Assembly (NCBI GenBank): GCA_017410605.1
Contig: JAFQQN010000013.1
Coordinates: forward strand, 1-33,969
DNA from: Clostridia bacterium
GTDB lineage: Bacteria; Bacillota; Clostridia; Oscillospirales; Acutalibacteraceae
Reading direction: 5' to 3'
Length of the DNA: 33,969 nt
Positions 21,185 through 29,087 of this stretch are shown piece after piece (the first letter of the stretch is position 1; each line of letters opens with the position of its first letter). Made by a program: the position numbers and the translations under genes. The notes beneath the pieces were generated by a model. That model was not told the DNA's origin, made no database searches, and saw only the letters and a list, made by a program, of their open reading frames with translations.

Positions 21185-21850
21185 TTACTTATCAAAAGAA
21201 ACAGGCTTAGTATCATTTGTCGCAAATGCATTAGGGCCTGGGTCCGACATTGAGAAATACATTTTAGCAGCCTTTGTTGTGCCAAAATCACGGTTGGAAC
21301 CTGAGTTTTGTACCTTGTTAAAGGCATCACGGAACATCTGATTGTGCGCTTCCTCACGGTTTAAAAGGAAGTCAATAGTTTCACGCACCTTTTTATCGTC
21401 GATCTGGCGGTAAAGGTATTCATAAACTACCTTAGCACGTTGCTCAGATGCGATATTGCTGAGCAGGTCTGCACAGAGGTCTCCCGTAACCGTCACGTAA
21501 TCGGCCGTCCAAGAGTAACCGGAAGCATTGATAAGACCAGGGTTAAGACCTAAAATCACGTGGGACTGAATCTCGCCCGACGGCACCTGCTGGGCATCAA
21601 CATCGTGTCCGTTTAATAGGTTGATAGTCTGTGCAACCATCTCCATATGACCAAGTTCCTCTGCCGCAATATCAAGGAACAAATCCTTGATTTCAGGGTC
21701 TTTAATTCTAAAACTCTGGGACATATACTGCATAGCCGCCTTAAGCTCACCGTTACCGCCGCCAAGCTGTTCTTGCAAAAGCGCCGCGTACTGCGGATTG
21801 GGTTTTTCTACCGCTACAGGATGAAAAAGCATTTTTTCGTGTTTAAACAT
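21185..21850 (-). CDS. Manganese catalase (CotJC type)
   Basis: A 221-residue non-heme catalase with a di-manganese four-helix bundle that converts H2O2 to water and oxygen. The ligand pattern is complete: E35 (GNGELKAAMQY), E65 and H68 (AAEELGHMEMV), E136 (SEQRAKVVYEYLY) and H169 (REEAHNQMF). The length matches CotJC-type enzymes, which in spore formers are coat-associated; cotJA/cotJB are not next to it here. ATG follows CGGAGGTAAAATT. A TATAGT-like -10 lies upstream but no clear -35. It is a single-gene unit converging with the kinase genes. Confidence 0.94.
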   Translation of the reverse strand: MFKHEKMLFHPVAVEKPNPQYAALLQEQLGGGNGELKAAMQYMSQSFRIKDPEIKDLFLDIAAEELGHMEMVAQTINLLNGHDVDAQQVPSGEIQSHVILGLNPGLINASGYSWTADYVTVTGDLCADLLSNIASEQRAKVVYEYLYRQIDDKKVRETIDFLLNREEAHNQMFRDAFNKVQNSGSNRDFGTTKAAKMYFSMSDPGPNAFATNDTKPVSFDK

Positions 21851-21897
21851 AATTTTACCTCCGTTTGTTTTCTACTATATACTTTTTCCATTTTCTG

Positions 21898-22059
21898 AAG
21901 CGATATACACCCACCAACGCCAACGGCAAGCGTGAGAGTTGTAATGTGTATACAAAAACCTACGAAGAATGTGAGGTTAAGCTCGAAGAAATGATAGCCA
22001 TAAAACTAGCAGAGATTGCTGCTGAGAAGGAACGACTCAAGACGATGCAGACGGCGTAA
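21898..22059 (+). pseudogene. Remnant of a tyrosine integrase (arm-binding N-terminal region)
   Basis: The frame reads KRYTPTNANGKRESCNVYTK, then TYEECEVKLEEMIAIKLAEI, and stops. This resembles the N-terminal arm-type DNA-binding part of phage/Tn916-class tyrosine integrases (R-Y-T-P-x-x-NGKR, EECE-KL). The core-binding and catalytic domains are missing and no start codon with a ribosome binding site is seen. It probably marks an old integration or excision. Confidence 0.55.
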
Positions 22060-22065
22060 ACAACG

Positions 22066-22104
22066 AAAGGAACGGTACGAAATAATTCGTATCGTTCCTT
22101 TTTT
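22066..22104 (+). terminator. Intrinsic terminator after the integrase remnant
   Basis: AAAGGAACGGTACGA (22066-22080) pairs with TCGTATCGTTCCTTT (22087-22101), one G-T, followed by TTT. Confidence 0.82.
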
Positions 22105-22373
22105 GCTTACCTTAAAGGTCAAAATTTGGACAGCATTAAACAAAGAAAAATCCTCTGAAAACAATAGCCTCAGAGGAAGTTTGGTCGGAGTAGCGTTATA
22201 GTAATCAAGCGGAAACCCGCATAAATACTGTGTTTTAGCAGTCGATAGACAGTACATATCCTTTGATCGTTATTTATTTTGTTGTTTTGAAAATCATAAA
22301 AGGCGTTTAATTAACTCATAGTTAATTACTTCAAAGTTAGTTATACAAAAACAATTTCGGTTTGATTTTTAAA
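22105..22373. other. Gene-free stretch with a hairpin and a possible tRNA 3' scar
   Basis: No credible gene is seen. TCCTCTGA (22151-22158) pairs with TCAGAGGA (22170-22177). Directly beside it, the minus strand reads CGCTACTCCGACCA (22195-22182), which looks like the 3' acceptor end of a tRNA with CCA; on that strand the hairpin would follow like a tRNA terminator. The rest of the tRNA is not recognisable, so this is a weak call. The stretch then becomes AT-rich. Confidence 0.35.
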
Positions 22374-22450
22374 ATTATTCATTATTCATTATTCATTACG
22401 GAAATCCAATTTAATGAATAATGAATATTGAATAATGAAAAATGAATAAT
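22374..22450. repeat. AT-rich inverted minisatellite
   Basis: A left arm of ATTATTC/ATT repeats (22374-22398) and a right arm of AATGAAT repeats (22412-22450) are inverse to each other around a 13-bp core (CGGAAATCCAATT). Together they form one long hairpin. The architecture resembles the middle part of the composite elements at 6661 and 33402. Confidence 0.7.
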
Positions 22451-22461
22451 ACAAAAACAAA

Positions 22462-22623
22462 AAACCGCCCATTAAAGGTAAACGCGAAGTTTTTGTTCTT
22501 ATGACCTGCGGTAGCGATGACGACCCCTTGAAAGCCGTTTTAAAACAGTTAACCCCTATGTTTACAATCAGTGGTTGCACACTTAAAGAACACATTATTA
22601 TAAAGGGTACAGATAAGCTATAA
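22462..22623 (+). pseudogene. C-terminal remnant of a flavodoxin/FMN-reductase-like protein
   Basis: The frame reads KPPIKGKREVFVLMTCGSDD, then DPLKAVLKQLTPMFTISGCT, and ends at a TAA 13 bp before the DUF4364 start. It resembles the C-terminal half of flavodoxin-fold NAD(P)H-dependent reductases. Its upstream part is replaced by the AT-rich inverted repeat, so the element may have inserted here or the gene was cut at this point. Confidence 0.5.
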
Positions 22624-22636
22624 AAAAGGAGTAATT

Positions 22637-23191
22637 ATGACAAATCTGTTTGAGAAAATCACACCTGAAAATATGTTTGACAGCGGTGACCTTAAAATAT
22701 TAATATGCTATCTCTTAGCCGCTCTTAGTGGGCCTGTTCCGGTTACAGAAACCGCCCAGTTATTCCACTACGAGGGTATTTCAAACTATTTTGATACACA
22801 AACTGCCATTGCTCAGCTTGAGCGTGACGGTTACATGGTGCCTACAGAAACTTCAAAGGATATGTACGAAATAACCCCAAAGGGTATTGCCCTTAGCAAC
22901 ACATTAAAGGATACTGTTTCCACCGCACTTAGAGATAAAGTTTATAACGCAGTTTTAAAAATGCTTTTAAGGTATAAGACCGAGCGCGACACAAATATTA
23001 CCATTGAAAAAACCGAGGGTGGCGCTCTTCTTACCTGTAAGGTTGAAAATTTAGGCCAGATACTTTTTTCTTTCCAACTTCTTTTGCCCGGAATTCCACA
23101 GGCTCAGGCTCTTAAATCGCAGATTTTAGAAGACCCAAAGTATTATTATGACTCATTTATCAAAACACTTACTGAAGGGATCAAAAAATAA
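22637..23191 (+). CDS. DUF4364 family protein
   Basis: A 184-residue cytosolic protein of the clostridial DUF4364 family. The N-terminal half looks like a winged helix: DLKILICYLLAALSGPVPVT, AIAQLERDGYMV, and YEITPKGIALSNTL. The C-terminal half (about 95-184) is a mixed domain with no recognisable ligand site. The family is common and conserved in Clostridia but its function is unknown; a DNA-binding role is plausible from the fold. AAAGGAG precedes the ATG. A flavodoxin-like remnant lies directly upstream. Confidence 0.9.
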   Translation: MTNLFEKITPENMFDSGDLKILICYLLAALSGPVPVTETAQLFHYEGISNYFDTQTAIAQLERDGYMVPTETSKDMYEITPKGIALSNTLKDTVSTALRDKVYNAVLKMLLRYKTERDTNITIEKTEGGALLTCKVENLGQILFSFQLLLPGIPQAQALKSQILEDPKYYYDSFIKTLTEGIKK

Positions 23192-23219
23192 CAGTTTATA
23201 CTGTATAAAAGACATCATA

Positions 23220-23258
23220 AATTAAAAGAGCGCTCTACAACAGAGCGCTCTTTTAATT
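23220..23258. terminator. Bidirectional terminator between DUF4364 and the glycoside hydrolase gene
   Basis: AATTAAAAGAGCGCTCT (23220-23236) pairs perfectly with its inverse at 23242-23258 around ACAAC. It overlaps the stop of the converging gene. Confidence 0.9.
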
Positions 23259-25137
23259 ATTCCTTAGTTGTATAAACCACTACACCATAGGCCGGTATAG
23301 TGTCACTAAAACTGCCCCCTGTGGCTGAAACCGTCTTATCGGCCTTAACAAGTTCAGCCTTTTCGTCAGGCTTTACAGTTTCAGGCGAGAAAAGATGTCT
23401 ATAAAAAGGTTTATCACACGGTGCTCCTAAATCAACATTAAACTCTGCCGACTCAGGCCTCATACTTGCTACCACAACCGTAATATTATCGTCAGGTTGC
23501 TCACTTAAGGTAAGGTGAAGCCTTTCACTTGCTTTTTCCTCGGCAAAAATCTTTGTTCCCTCACCGCCTATGTATTTTGCAAGAAGCCCAAAAGCATAAT
23601 AATCGGGATAAGGCACAAGGCTTTGGGTTAACACCGGCATAAGCCCACAGCGGTGATTTCCGTCTTGAAAAGAATCATTATTATTGGTATGATTGTTAGG
23701 CCATTGTTGGTCAAATGCGGTCCAAATAAGGGTAGACTGTGCCCCCGCATTAAGCATACCAAGGTTGCCCATAACAACACGGGTTCCGTGCAGAGGGTCA
23801 TTAAATCTTTCCATAAACCTAAATGTGTTGTTATATTCGTCATGCCAGAACGGTTTGCCGTCGGTTACTACCGAAAGCATCTTCTTTTCCCACTCATACC
23901 AAGCAACATAAGAGTCGTAAAAACCCACTCTTGCCATAACATTATTCCAATGCAGGTCGCCCTCTTCAAAAGAGGGGTTCTTAAGAAGATTTTCGGTGCT
24001 TCCAACCTCTTTTAGGCAAAAATCGTCGCCATAAACTACTGCACCTGTTTGAATGTCACTAAAAAATCCAAAAACACCGTTCACATTATCGTCGGTCTTA
24101 AAGGTGTGCTTTAATAAAAACCAATTCTCCTCATAAGGAGCAGGGTCAACCATTTTAACGCTGTTGACTGTAAGCCTTGTTGTGCCGTTTTTGCCCATAG
24201 CGTAACCCGCCGCCCCCTGAACGGGACTATGCTTTTCGGGGAGGGTTAAAATACCCATACCTACAGTACCGCTCATATGAAGATAGTCTTCACTTACAAC
24301 CTTAACATAACCGCACATTTCATATTCAGTATTAGGCTTTAAATCAACATGTTGGCCAACCCTGAAACCGGGTTTTTGCAAACATGCGGCACAGTTGCCC
24401 GAATAAACACAGTCTTTTGAAGCAATTTCTGTATTTACATAAACGTGGGCGCTATGAATATCTAAAAAGTCAGAGGCGTTATCAACAGTATATTTCAGTA
24501 ACTTAAAATCGTCCCAACGGCGAATGTTTTCGTTAGGGCCAACAAGTTTTACGTAATGCCTTCGTCCGTCTTTTAATAAACGGTTATGAATGGCTCTTGA
24601 GGCGGTTTCCCAATAATAGCAATCGTCTAGGCCTCGGTTTCTTATTCCCTCTGACTCGGTAAACAGCATTAAATATTTAATGTTTGTAAAGCCTCGAACC
24701 TCAATAAGCTGATGCAGACATTCGCTAACCCAAGCAGTAAAGTTTGGCAAGGCCTCTTCAAAAGAAAGACCGCCGTCCGCAAAAGGACTCGCCCCCGCAA
24801 AGGAGGAACCCATAATATCATCATAAGAGCTCCAACCACCGTGAAGAGCAATCTCAATGCCTCGCTTTTGCATACGCTCACACCAACGGTAAAAAGCCTT
24901 CATTGTATCGTTTTCCCAGTCCCAGCCGGTGTCACGGCTCCAAGCCCACCATTTATGATATGTGCGAACAATTTTAACGCCTAAAGCCTTTATTCTATCG
25001 GCCTCTAACTCGCACTGTTCCTCGGTATAAACCCTTCCCGAATCATCAGGCATACCCGCATATCCATGATAAACGGCGTTGCAACCTAAGAAGTTCTCTT
25101 GAACAGATTTTTCACGATTTATTTTAAGCTGCTCCAT
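23257..25137 (-). CDS. Glycoside-hydrolase-like enzyme (clan A fold) with inserted carbohydrate-binding module
   Basis: A 626-residue protein without signal peptide, so presumably cytosolic. The first part (about 1-235) and a later part (about 400-540) together look like a (beta/alpha)8 barrel. Candidate catalytic acids are E161 or E163 in LMLFTESEG after strand 4 and E434 in WHDEYNN after strand 7. Between them (about 240-400) sits a beta-sandwich resembling CBM4/9-type modules (NLLKNPSFEEGDLHWNN near 383-399). The C-terminus (545-626) looks like the usual barrel-associated beta domain. I cannot assign a GH family or substrate. ATG is preceded by AGGGGTAGATAAT. Confidence 0.78.
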   Translation of the reverse strand: MEQLKINREKSVQENFLGCNAVYHGYAGMPDDSGRVYTEEQCELEADRIKALGVKIVRTYHKWWAWSRDTGWDWENDTMKAFYRWCERMQKRGIEIALHGGWSSYDDIMGSSFAGASPFADGGLSFEEALPNFTAWVSECLHQLIEVRGFTNIKYLMLFTESEGIRNRGLDDCYYWETASRAIHNRLLKDGRRHYVKLVGPNENIRRWDDFKLLKYTVDNASDFLDIHSAHVYVNTEIASKDCVYSGNCAACLQKPGFRVGQHVDLKPNTEYEMCGYVKVVSEDYLHMSGTVGMGILTLPEKHSPVQGAAGYAMGKNGTTRLTVNSVKMVDPAPYEENWFLLKHTFKTDDNVNGVFGFFSDIQTGAVVYGDDFCLKEVGSTENLLKNPSFEEGDLHWNNVMARVGFYDSYVAWYEWEKKMLSVVTDGKPFWHDEYNNTFRFMERFNDPLHGTRVVMGNLGMLNAGAQSTLIWTAFDQQWPNNHTNNNDSFQDGNHRCGLMPVLTQSLVPYPDYYAFGLLAKYIGGEGTKIFAEEKASERLHLTLSEQPDDNITVVVASMRPESAEFNVDLGAPCDKPFYRHLFSPETVKPDEKAELVKADKTVSATGGSFSDTIPAYGVVVYTTKE

Positions 25138-25171
25138 ATTATCTACCCCTTAATAAATTATGGTATTACGA

Positions 25172-25200
25172 ATTATAGTTCTTTTTTATAATGAAGTCAA
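25172..25200 (-). promoter_or_regulatory. Promoter of the glycoside hydrolase gene
   Basis: On the minus strand TTGACT (25200-25195) and TATAAT (25177-25172) are 17 bp apart, about 35 bp before the start codon. A perfect CACATATGTG palindrome lies about 30 bp further upstream (25224-25233). Confidence 0.78.
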
Positions 25201-25323
25201 TGGACAAAAAAATCATAATACCACATATGTGCATATAAGGTTGAAGTGTTAGATATGATGGCGGCTTTGTTGCAAAACGAAGCGCAAAAAAGAACACAAC
25301 AAAGAACATAGGCACATTTGAGA

Positions 25324-25370
25324 AAAAAGAAAACCTCACAAATAGCCTATTTAAGCCATTTGTAAGGTTT
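25324..25370 (-). terminator. Terminator of tRNA-Leu(GAG)
   Basis: AAACCT(C)ACAAAT (25331-25343) and ATTTGT(A)AGGTTT (25358-25370) pair with one mismatch. On the minus strand a T-rich tract (25330-25322) follows the hairpin. Confidence 0.7.
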
Positions 25371-25376
25371 AAAAGT

Positions 25377-25460
25377 TGGTGCGAGTGACGGGACTTGAAC
25401 CCGTACGCCAAAGACACACGCCCCTCAAACGTGCCTGTCTGCCGATTCCAGCACACTCGC
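25377..25460 (-). tRNA. tRNA-Leu(GAG)
   Basis: An 84-nt class II tRNA on the minus strand with encoded CCA. Acceptor GCGAGTG pairs with CACTCGC. The anticodon loop TTGAGGG between CACGT and GCGTG gives GAG (Leu). Confidence 0.95.
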
Positions 25461-25486
25461 AAATAATCTATTTTAACAGCCTAGGT

Positions 25487-25515
25487 ATTATAGCACTTAA
25501 TTCATATTTTGTCAA
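25487..25515 (-). promoter_or_regulatory. Promoter of tRNA-Leu(GAG)
   Basis: TTGACA (25515-25510) and TATAAT (25492-25487) on the minus strand, 17 bp apart, with GTGC before the -10. Confidence 0.85.
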
Positions 25516-25729
25516 CCTAAAAATTAACAAAATAGCAATGATTTTATTATTATATAGAATTATAATTATTAAAAACATTATGGTAAACTATAGATTTTTA
25601 AAAATAGATGTGTTAAAATTATTTCGTGTTATAAAAACTTAAGTTATTTACAATTATAACTCTATATTAAAACAATAAATAAGTAGATTATTCTAAAAAA
25701 ACAGACTTTTAAAAAACAAGGTGAAAACA

Positions 25730-27487
25730 ATGCAACAAAACATTTCCACAGGTTCTAAAATAAAACGGTTTATTCCCTACTACAAAAAATATGCCGGTAT
25801 CCTTGCTTTAGACCTTTTATGCGCTTCTTTAACAACTGTGTGTGAAATTGTACTACCCCTTATAGTAAGGCAAATAACCGACCTTGCAACAACAAATATT
25901 TCGGCCCTTACTTTAGAATTTATTGTAAGATGCGGCCTTTTGTACCTTATTTTAAGAATTATCGATACTGCTGCTTATTATTATATGGCCAGCGTAGGAC
26001 ACATTATGGGCACAAAAATTGAAACCGATTTAAGAAGAGACCTTTTTGACCACTTACAAAAGCTTTCATTCTCTTACTATGATAACACAAAAATAGGTTC
26101 TCTTATGTCTAGAATCACAAGCGACCTTTTTGACGTTACAGAGTTTGCCCACCACTGCCCTGAGGAGTTTTTCATTGCCGGAATTAAAATTATTGCCTCT
26201 TTTGTTATTCTTGCGCGAATGAATCTTACTCTGACCCTTATCGTTTTTGCTGTTATTCCACCTATGGCAATTGTACTTAGAATATGCAACAAAAAAATGC
26301 GTTCAGGCTTTAGAGAATCACGCAAAAAGGTAGCCGAGCTTAATTCTCAGGTTGAAGACAGCCTTTTAGGCATAAGGGTTGTAAAATCTTTTGCAAATGA
26401 AGAGGTTGAAAAGGCCAAGTTCGAAAAGGGCAATATTGGCTTTTTAGAGATAAAGAAAAAGGTTTATAAATATATGGGGCAGTTTCAGTCTGCCACCCGT
26501 TTTTTTGACGGTGTTATGTATATGATAGTTGTTGTAGCAGGTGCCTTGTTTCTTAAAAACGGCGGCATTACCGCCGCAGACCTAGTTGCTTATTTGCTTT
26601 TTGTTAACACTCTTCTTACCTCTATTCGACGTATTGTTGAGTTTGCTGAGCAGTTTCAGCGAGGTATGACCGGAATTGAGCGTTTTATTGAGGTTGTTGA
26701 TGTTGAGCCCGAAATTACCGACCGTCCAAGTTGTGAACAGGTTGAAACCCTAGACGGAAATATAACCTTTGAAGAGGTCACTTTCCGCTACTCAGCCGAA
26801 AACGATGAGGTAATACATAATCTTTCCTTTGACATTCCTAAGGGCCAGAATGTTGCACTTGTTGGCCCGTCAGGTGGAGGCAAAACAACCATTTCTTCCC
26901 TTATCCCCAGGTTTTATGACCTTAAAACCGGGAGCATCAAAATTGACGGCAAAAACATTAAGGATATTACTCTTAAGTCTCTTAGAGATAACATTGGTGT
27001 AGTTCAGCAAGATGTTTACCTTTTCTCAGGCACAGTAAAAGAAAACATTGCCTACGGCAAAACCGATGCTACCGATGAAGAAATTATTGATGCGGCAAAA
27101 ATGGCAGGTGCCGACGAATTTATTCGTTCTCTTCCCGACGGATATGATACCTATGTGGGTGAGCGTGGGGTTAAGCTTTCAGGCGGTCAAAAGCAAAGAA
27201 TTTCTATAGCAAGGGTATTTCTTAAAAACCCCCCTATTCTTATTCTTGACGAGGCCACCTCAGCGCTGGATAATGAAAGTGAAAGACTTGTTCAAAAATC
27301 CCTTTCACGACTTGCCCAGGGTAGAACCACCATCACCATAGCACACCGTCTTACCACAATTAAAAATGCCGATAAAATTATTGTTCTCAGTAATGGCATA
27401 ATTTTAGAGCAAGGCACCCATAAAGAGCTTATAAACAAAAAAGGCGCATATTTCGAGCTTTACAATACCTATACCGAAATGGAATAA
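25730..27487 (+). CDS. ABC-type exporter, half transporter
   Basis: A 585-residue MsbA/BmrA-type exporter: six membrane helices in the first about 310 residues, then one ATPase domain. Walker A is GPSGGGKTT (379-387), the signature LSGGQ (482-486), Walker B and D-loop LILDEATSALD (504-514), and the switch histidine in TIAHRLTTI. All catalytic residues are intact, so a homodimer should be active. Substrates of this group range over lipids, peptides and drugs; nothing here narrows it. ATG 25730 has AAGGTG 6 bp upstream; a GTG 9 bp earlier overlaps that ribosome binding site. The 270 bp upstream are AT-rich, with no clear promoter. Confidence 0.95.
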   Translation: MQQNISTGSKIKRFIPYYKKYAGILALDLLCASLTTVCEIVLPLIVRQITDLATTNISALTLEFIVRCGLLYLILRIIDTAAYYYMASVGHIMGTKIETDLRRDLFDHLQKLSFSYYDNTKIGSLMSRITSDLFDVTEFAHHCPEEFFIAGIKIIASFVILARMNLTLTLIVFAVIPPMAIVLRICNKKMRSGFRESRKKVAELNSQVEDSLLGIRVVKSFANEEVEKAKFEKGNIGFLEIKKKVYKYMGQFQSATRFFDGVMYMIVVVAGALFLKNGGITAADLVAYLLFVNTLLTSIRRIVEFAEQFQRGMTGIERFIEVVDVEPEITDRPSCEQVETLDGNITFEEVTFRYSAENDEVIHNLSFDIPKGQNVALVGPSGGGKTTISSLIPRFYDLKTGSIKIDGKNIKDITLKSLRDNIGVVQQDVYLFSGTVKENIAYGKTDATDEEIIDAAKMAGADEFIRSLPDGYDTYVGERGVKLSGGQKQRISIARVFLKNPPILILDEATSALDNESERLVQKSLSRLAQGRTTITIAHRLTTIKNADKIIVLSNGIILEQGTHKELINKKGAYFELYNTYTEME

Positions 27488-27491
27488 GTTT

Positions 27492-27526
27492 AGACCCCGG
27501 AAGATAAGTTTCTCCGGGGTCTTTAT
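27492..27526. terminator. Terminator between the ABC exporter and the GerQ-like gene
   Basis: AGACCCCGGA (27492-27501) pairs perfectly with TCCGGGGTCT (27513-27522), followed by TTATTAT. It lies between converging genes. Confidence 0.87.
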
Positions 27527-28044
27527 TATATGCCTGGCTGAAAAATAGGTGCATTTTCATAAAGCCTTCGTCGGCAATATGATGACATATTAAGAGAAAA
27601 ATCCTCAGGTAATACTGATATAAATTTAACAGAATAAAGGTCGCAGGTAGTATACATACCTGTGCAGGGGTCCTCTAAAATAAAATAGTCCCGTCCCACA
27701 TTTTTAAGCATTCCTGCAGCACTTACAAGTTCCTCAGTTCCAATTAAAAACCGGCAGACTAAAAATCTGCCTATAGATTCCATAAGCATTTCTTGAAAGC
27801 TTCTCACATCTACACTTCCGGTGTGGTTGTCGTTTGCCGAAGGCCACTGGTTGCTTTGCACCATTTGGCCCTCTTGCCACATTTGGTTGTTCTGCCTCAC
27901 TTGGTCATTTTGTGACATTTGATTATTTTGCATTATCTGGTTATTATTCCACTCCGGCTGTTGCCAATTGGTGTAATTTTTAGCCTCCGGCATATTCCAT
28001 ACACTTTTATTCATATGGCTGTTATGTTCTGAATTATTATTCAT
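27526..28044 (-). CDS. GerQ-like spore coat protein with Asn/Gln-rich N-terminus
   Basis: A 172-residue protein. The first about 80 residues are rich in N, Q, M and W, with a roughly seven-residue repeat of QNNQM type (about 35-66). Residues about 84-146 are a small Lsm-like domain, with GRDYFILEDPCTGMYTTCDL resembling the GerQ core (GRDHI-LSDP-TGKWYLL). In Bacillus, GerQ is cross-linked into the spore coat by transglutaminase and needed for germination; glutamine-rich tails suit such cross-linking. The role here is inference. ATG 28044 is used because AGGAG lies 9 bp upstream; a further ATG directly abuts the ribosome binding site. Confidence 0.72.
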   Translation of the reverse strand: MNNNSEHNSHMNKSVWNMPEAKNYTNWQQPEWNNNQIMQNNQMSQNDQVRQNNQMWQEGQMVQSNQWPSANDNHTGSVDVRSFQEMLMESIGRFLVCRFLIGTEELVSAAGMLKNVGRDYFILEDPCTGMYTTCDLYSVKFISVLPEDFSLNMSSYCRRRLYENAPIFQPGI

Positions 28045-28077
28045 TAAAATCATCTCCTGAAAGTTGTCCTCAAAATC

Positions 28078-28106
28078 ATTATATTCACAACACTTTTAAA
28101 TGTGAA
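28078..28106 (-). promoter_or_regulatory. Possible promoter of the GerQ-like gene
   Basis: TTCACA (28106-28101) and TATAAT (28083-28078) on the minus strand are 17 bp apart. A sporulation sigma factor is possible but no clean sigma-E/G/K pattern is seen. Confidence 0.5.
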
Positions 28107-28139
28107 AAAGAGGTTTTTAAATTTAATTTGCAAATAGTA

Positions 28140-28168
28140 TTGTATTTTGGTAAAAATTATTATAAAAT
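28140..28168 (+). promoter_or_regulatory. Possible promoter of the phosphoribosyltransferase-like gene
   Basis: TTGTAT (28140-28145) and TAAAAT (28163-28168) are 17 bp apart, about 30 bp before the start codon. Confidence 0.5.
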
Positions 28169-28199
28169 AAATATGTAATCTATATTCAGGAGGAAATTT

Positions 28200-28838
28200 A
28201 TGCCAACCAATAATACCTTTAAATATGAAACAAAAAGAAATAACCTGTATCTTCGTGTTGCAAGAGGTCATTTTGCAACAAGCCATAGCCACAGCAATTA
28301 TTACATTGACGTTGCGGCTCAAAAATCCCGCCTTTCTGAAGCCAAAGCAATAGCCGAAGAACTATGTTCTTATTATTTCAACAATACAGTTGTTGATACT
28401 ATTCTTTGCCTTGACGGTATGGAGGTTGTTGGCACCTGCCTGGCAGAAGAGTTTCAAAAATCTGATTTCACCAACATTAATCTTCACAAAACAATCTATA
28501 TTGTAACCCCTGAGGTTCAAAACGGTCAGCTTTTGTTCCGTGACAATATTGTTCCTATGATTACGGGAAAGCATGTTCTTATTCTTGCCGTTTCGGTAGC
28601 CACAGGAAACACCGCTAAGGCTGCGGTAGATGCCGTTAAATATTACGGCGGCCAGGTTTCGGGTATTTCTTCAATATTTGCCACAATGGAAGAATGTGAC
28701 GGTCTTCCTGTTCATTCGGTATTTAACCCCAAAGACCTTCCCGATTATGGCAGCTACAGTTCTCACGAATGCCCAATGTGTAAACGCGGCGAAAAAATTG
28801 ATGCCCTTATTAACTGCCATGGATTTTCTAAGCTTTAA
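28200..28838 (+). CDS. Type I phosphoribosyltransferase-like protein with C-terminal CxxC
   Basis: A 212-residue cytosolic protein with the overall layout of orotate phosphoribosyltransferase-like enzymes: a strand-rich hood (NYYIDVAAQ), ILCLDGMEVVGTCLAEEF in the first PRT strand region, and the PRPP-loop region VLILAVSVATGNTAKAAV (126-143). In active enzymes the strand before the loop ends in two acidic residues (VDD-TTGGT); here these positions are A-V-S. A CPMC pair (C191, C194) near the C-terminus may bind metal. Catalysis is therefore doubtful; it may bind a nucleotide instead. CAGGAGG precedes the ATG. It stands alone before the scf genes. Confidence 0.78.
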   Translation: MPTNNTFKYETKRNNLYLRVARGHFATSHSHSNYYIDVAAQKSRLSEAKAIAEELCSYYFNNTVVDTILCLDGMEVVGTCLAEEFQKSDFTNINLHKTIYIVTPEVQNGQLLFRDNIVPMITGKHVLILAVSVATGNTAKAAVDAVKYYGGQVSGISSIFATMEECDGLPVHSVFNPKDLPDYGSYSSHECPMCKRGEKIDALINCHGFSKL

Positions 28839-28862
28839 AACGTTTTAATAGCTTGTTTTTTG

Positions 28863-28891
28863 TTGACATCAGTCAGAATTTGTGATATACT
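28863..28891 (+). promoter_or_regulatory. Promoter of the scfA-scfB operon
   Basis: TTGACA (28863-28868) and TATACT (28886-28891) are 17 bp apart, with TTGTGA before the -10. Confidence 0.8.
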
Positions 28892-28924
28892 TCTTTTGTA
28901 AATTATTTTTGGAGGTTGTTTTAA

Positions 28925-29074
28925 ATGGAACACATTAAAACTCTTGAAACACGCAACCTTTGCAATAGCGCCAAAAACGGCGGTTGCGGCGAATGCCAAA
29001 CTTCTTGCCAGTCTGCATGTAAAACCAGCTGCGGTATTGCTAATCAGCAGTGCGAGAACGAAAACAACGACTAA
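28925..29074 (+). CDS. scfA: SCIFF ranthipeptide precursor (six cysteines in forty-five), with a seventh Cys
   Basis: A 49-residue peptide, MEHIKTLETRNLCNSAKNGG followed by the canonical cysteine block CGECQTSCQSACKTSC and a final cysteine in NQQCE. This is the precursor of the clostridial thioether (ranthipeptide) family; the radical-SAM maturase links cysteine sulfur to backbone carbons of partner residues. The six standard cysteines are C21, C24, C28, C32, C36 and C43. This copy has an additional C13 in the leader part. GGAGGTTGTTTTAA precedes the ATG. A terminator hairpin separates it from the maturase gene. Confidence 0.95.
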   Translation: MEHIKTLETRNLCNSAKNGGCGECQTSCQSACKTSCGIANQQCENENND

Positions 29075-29087
29075 TTAAAGTCAAAAG

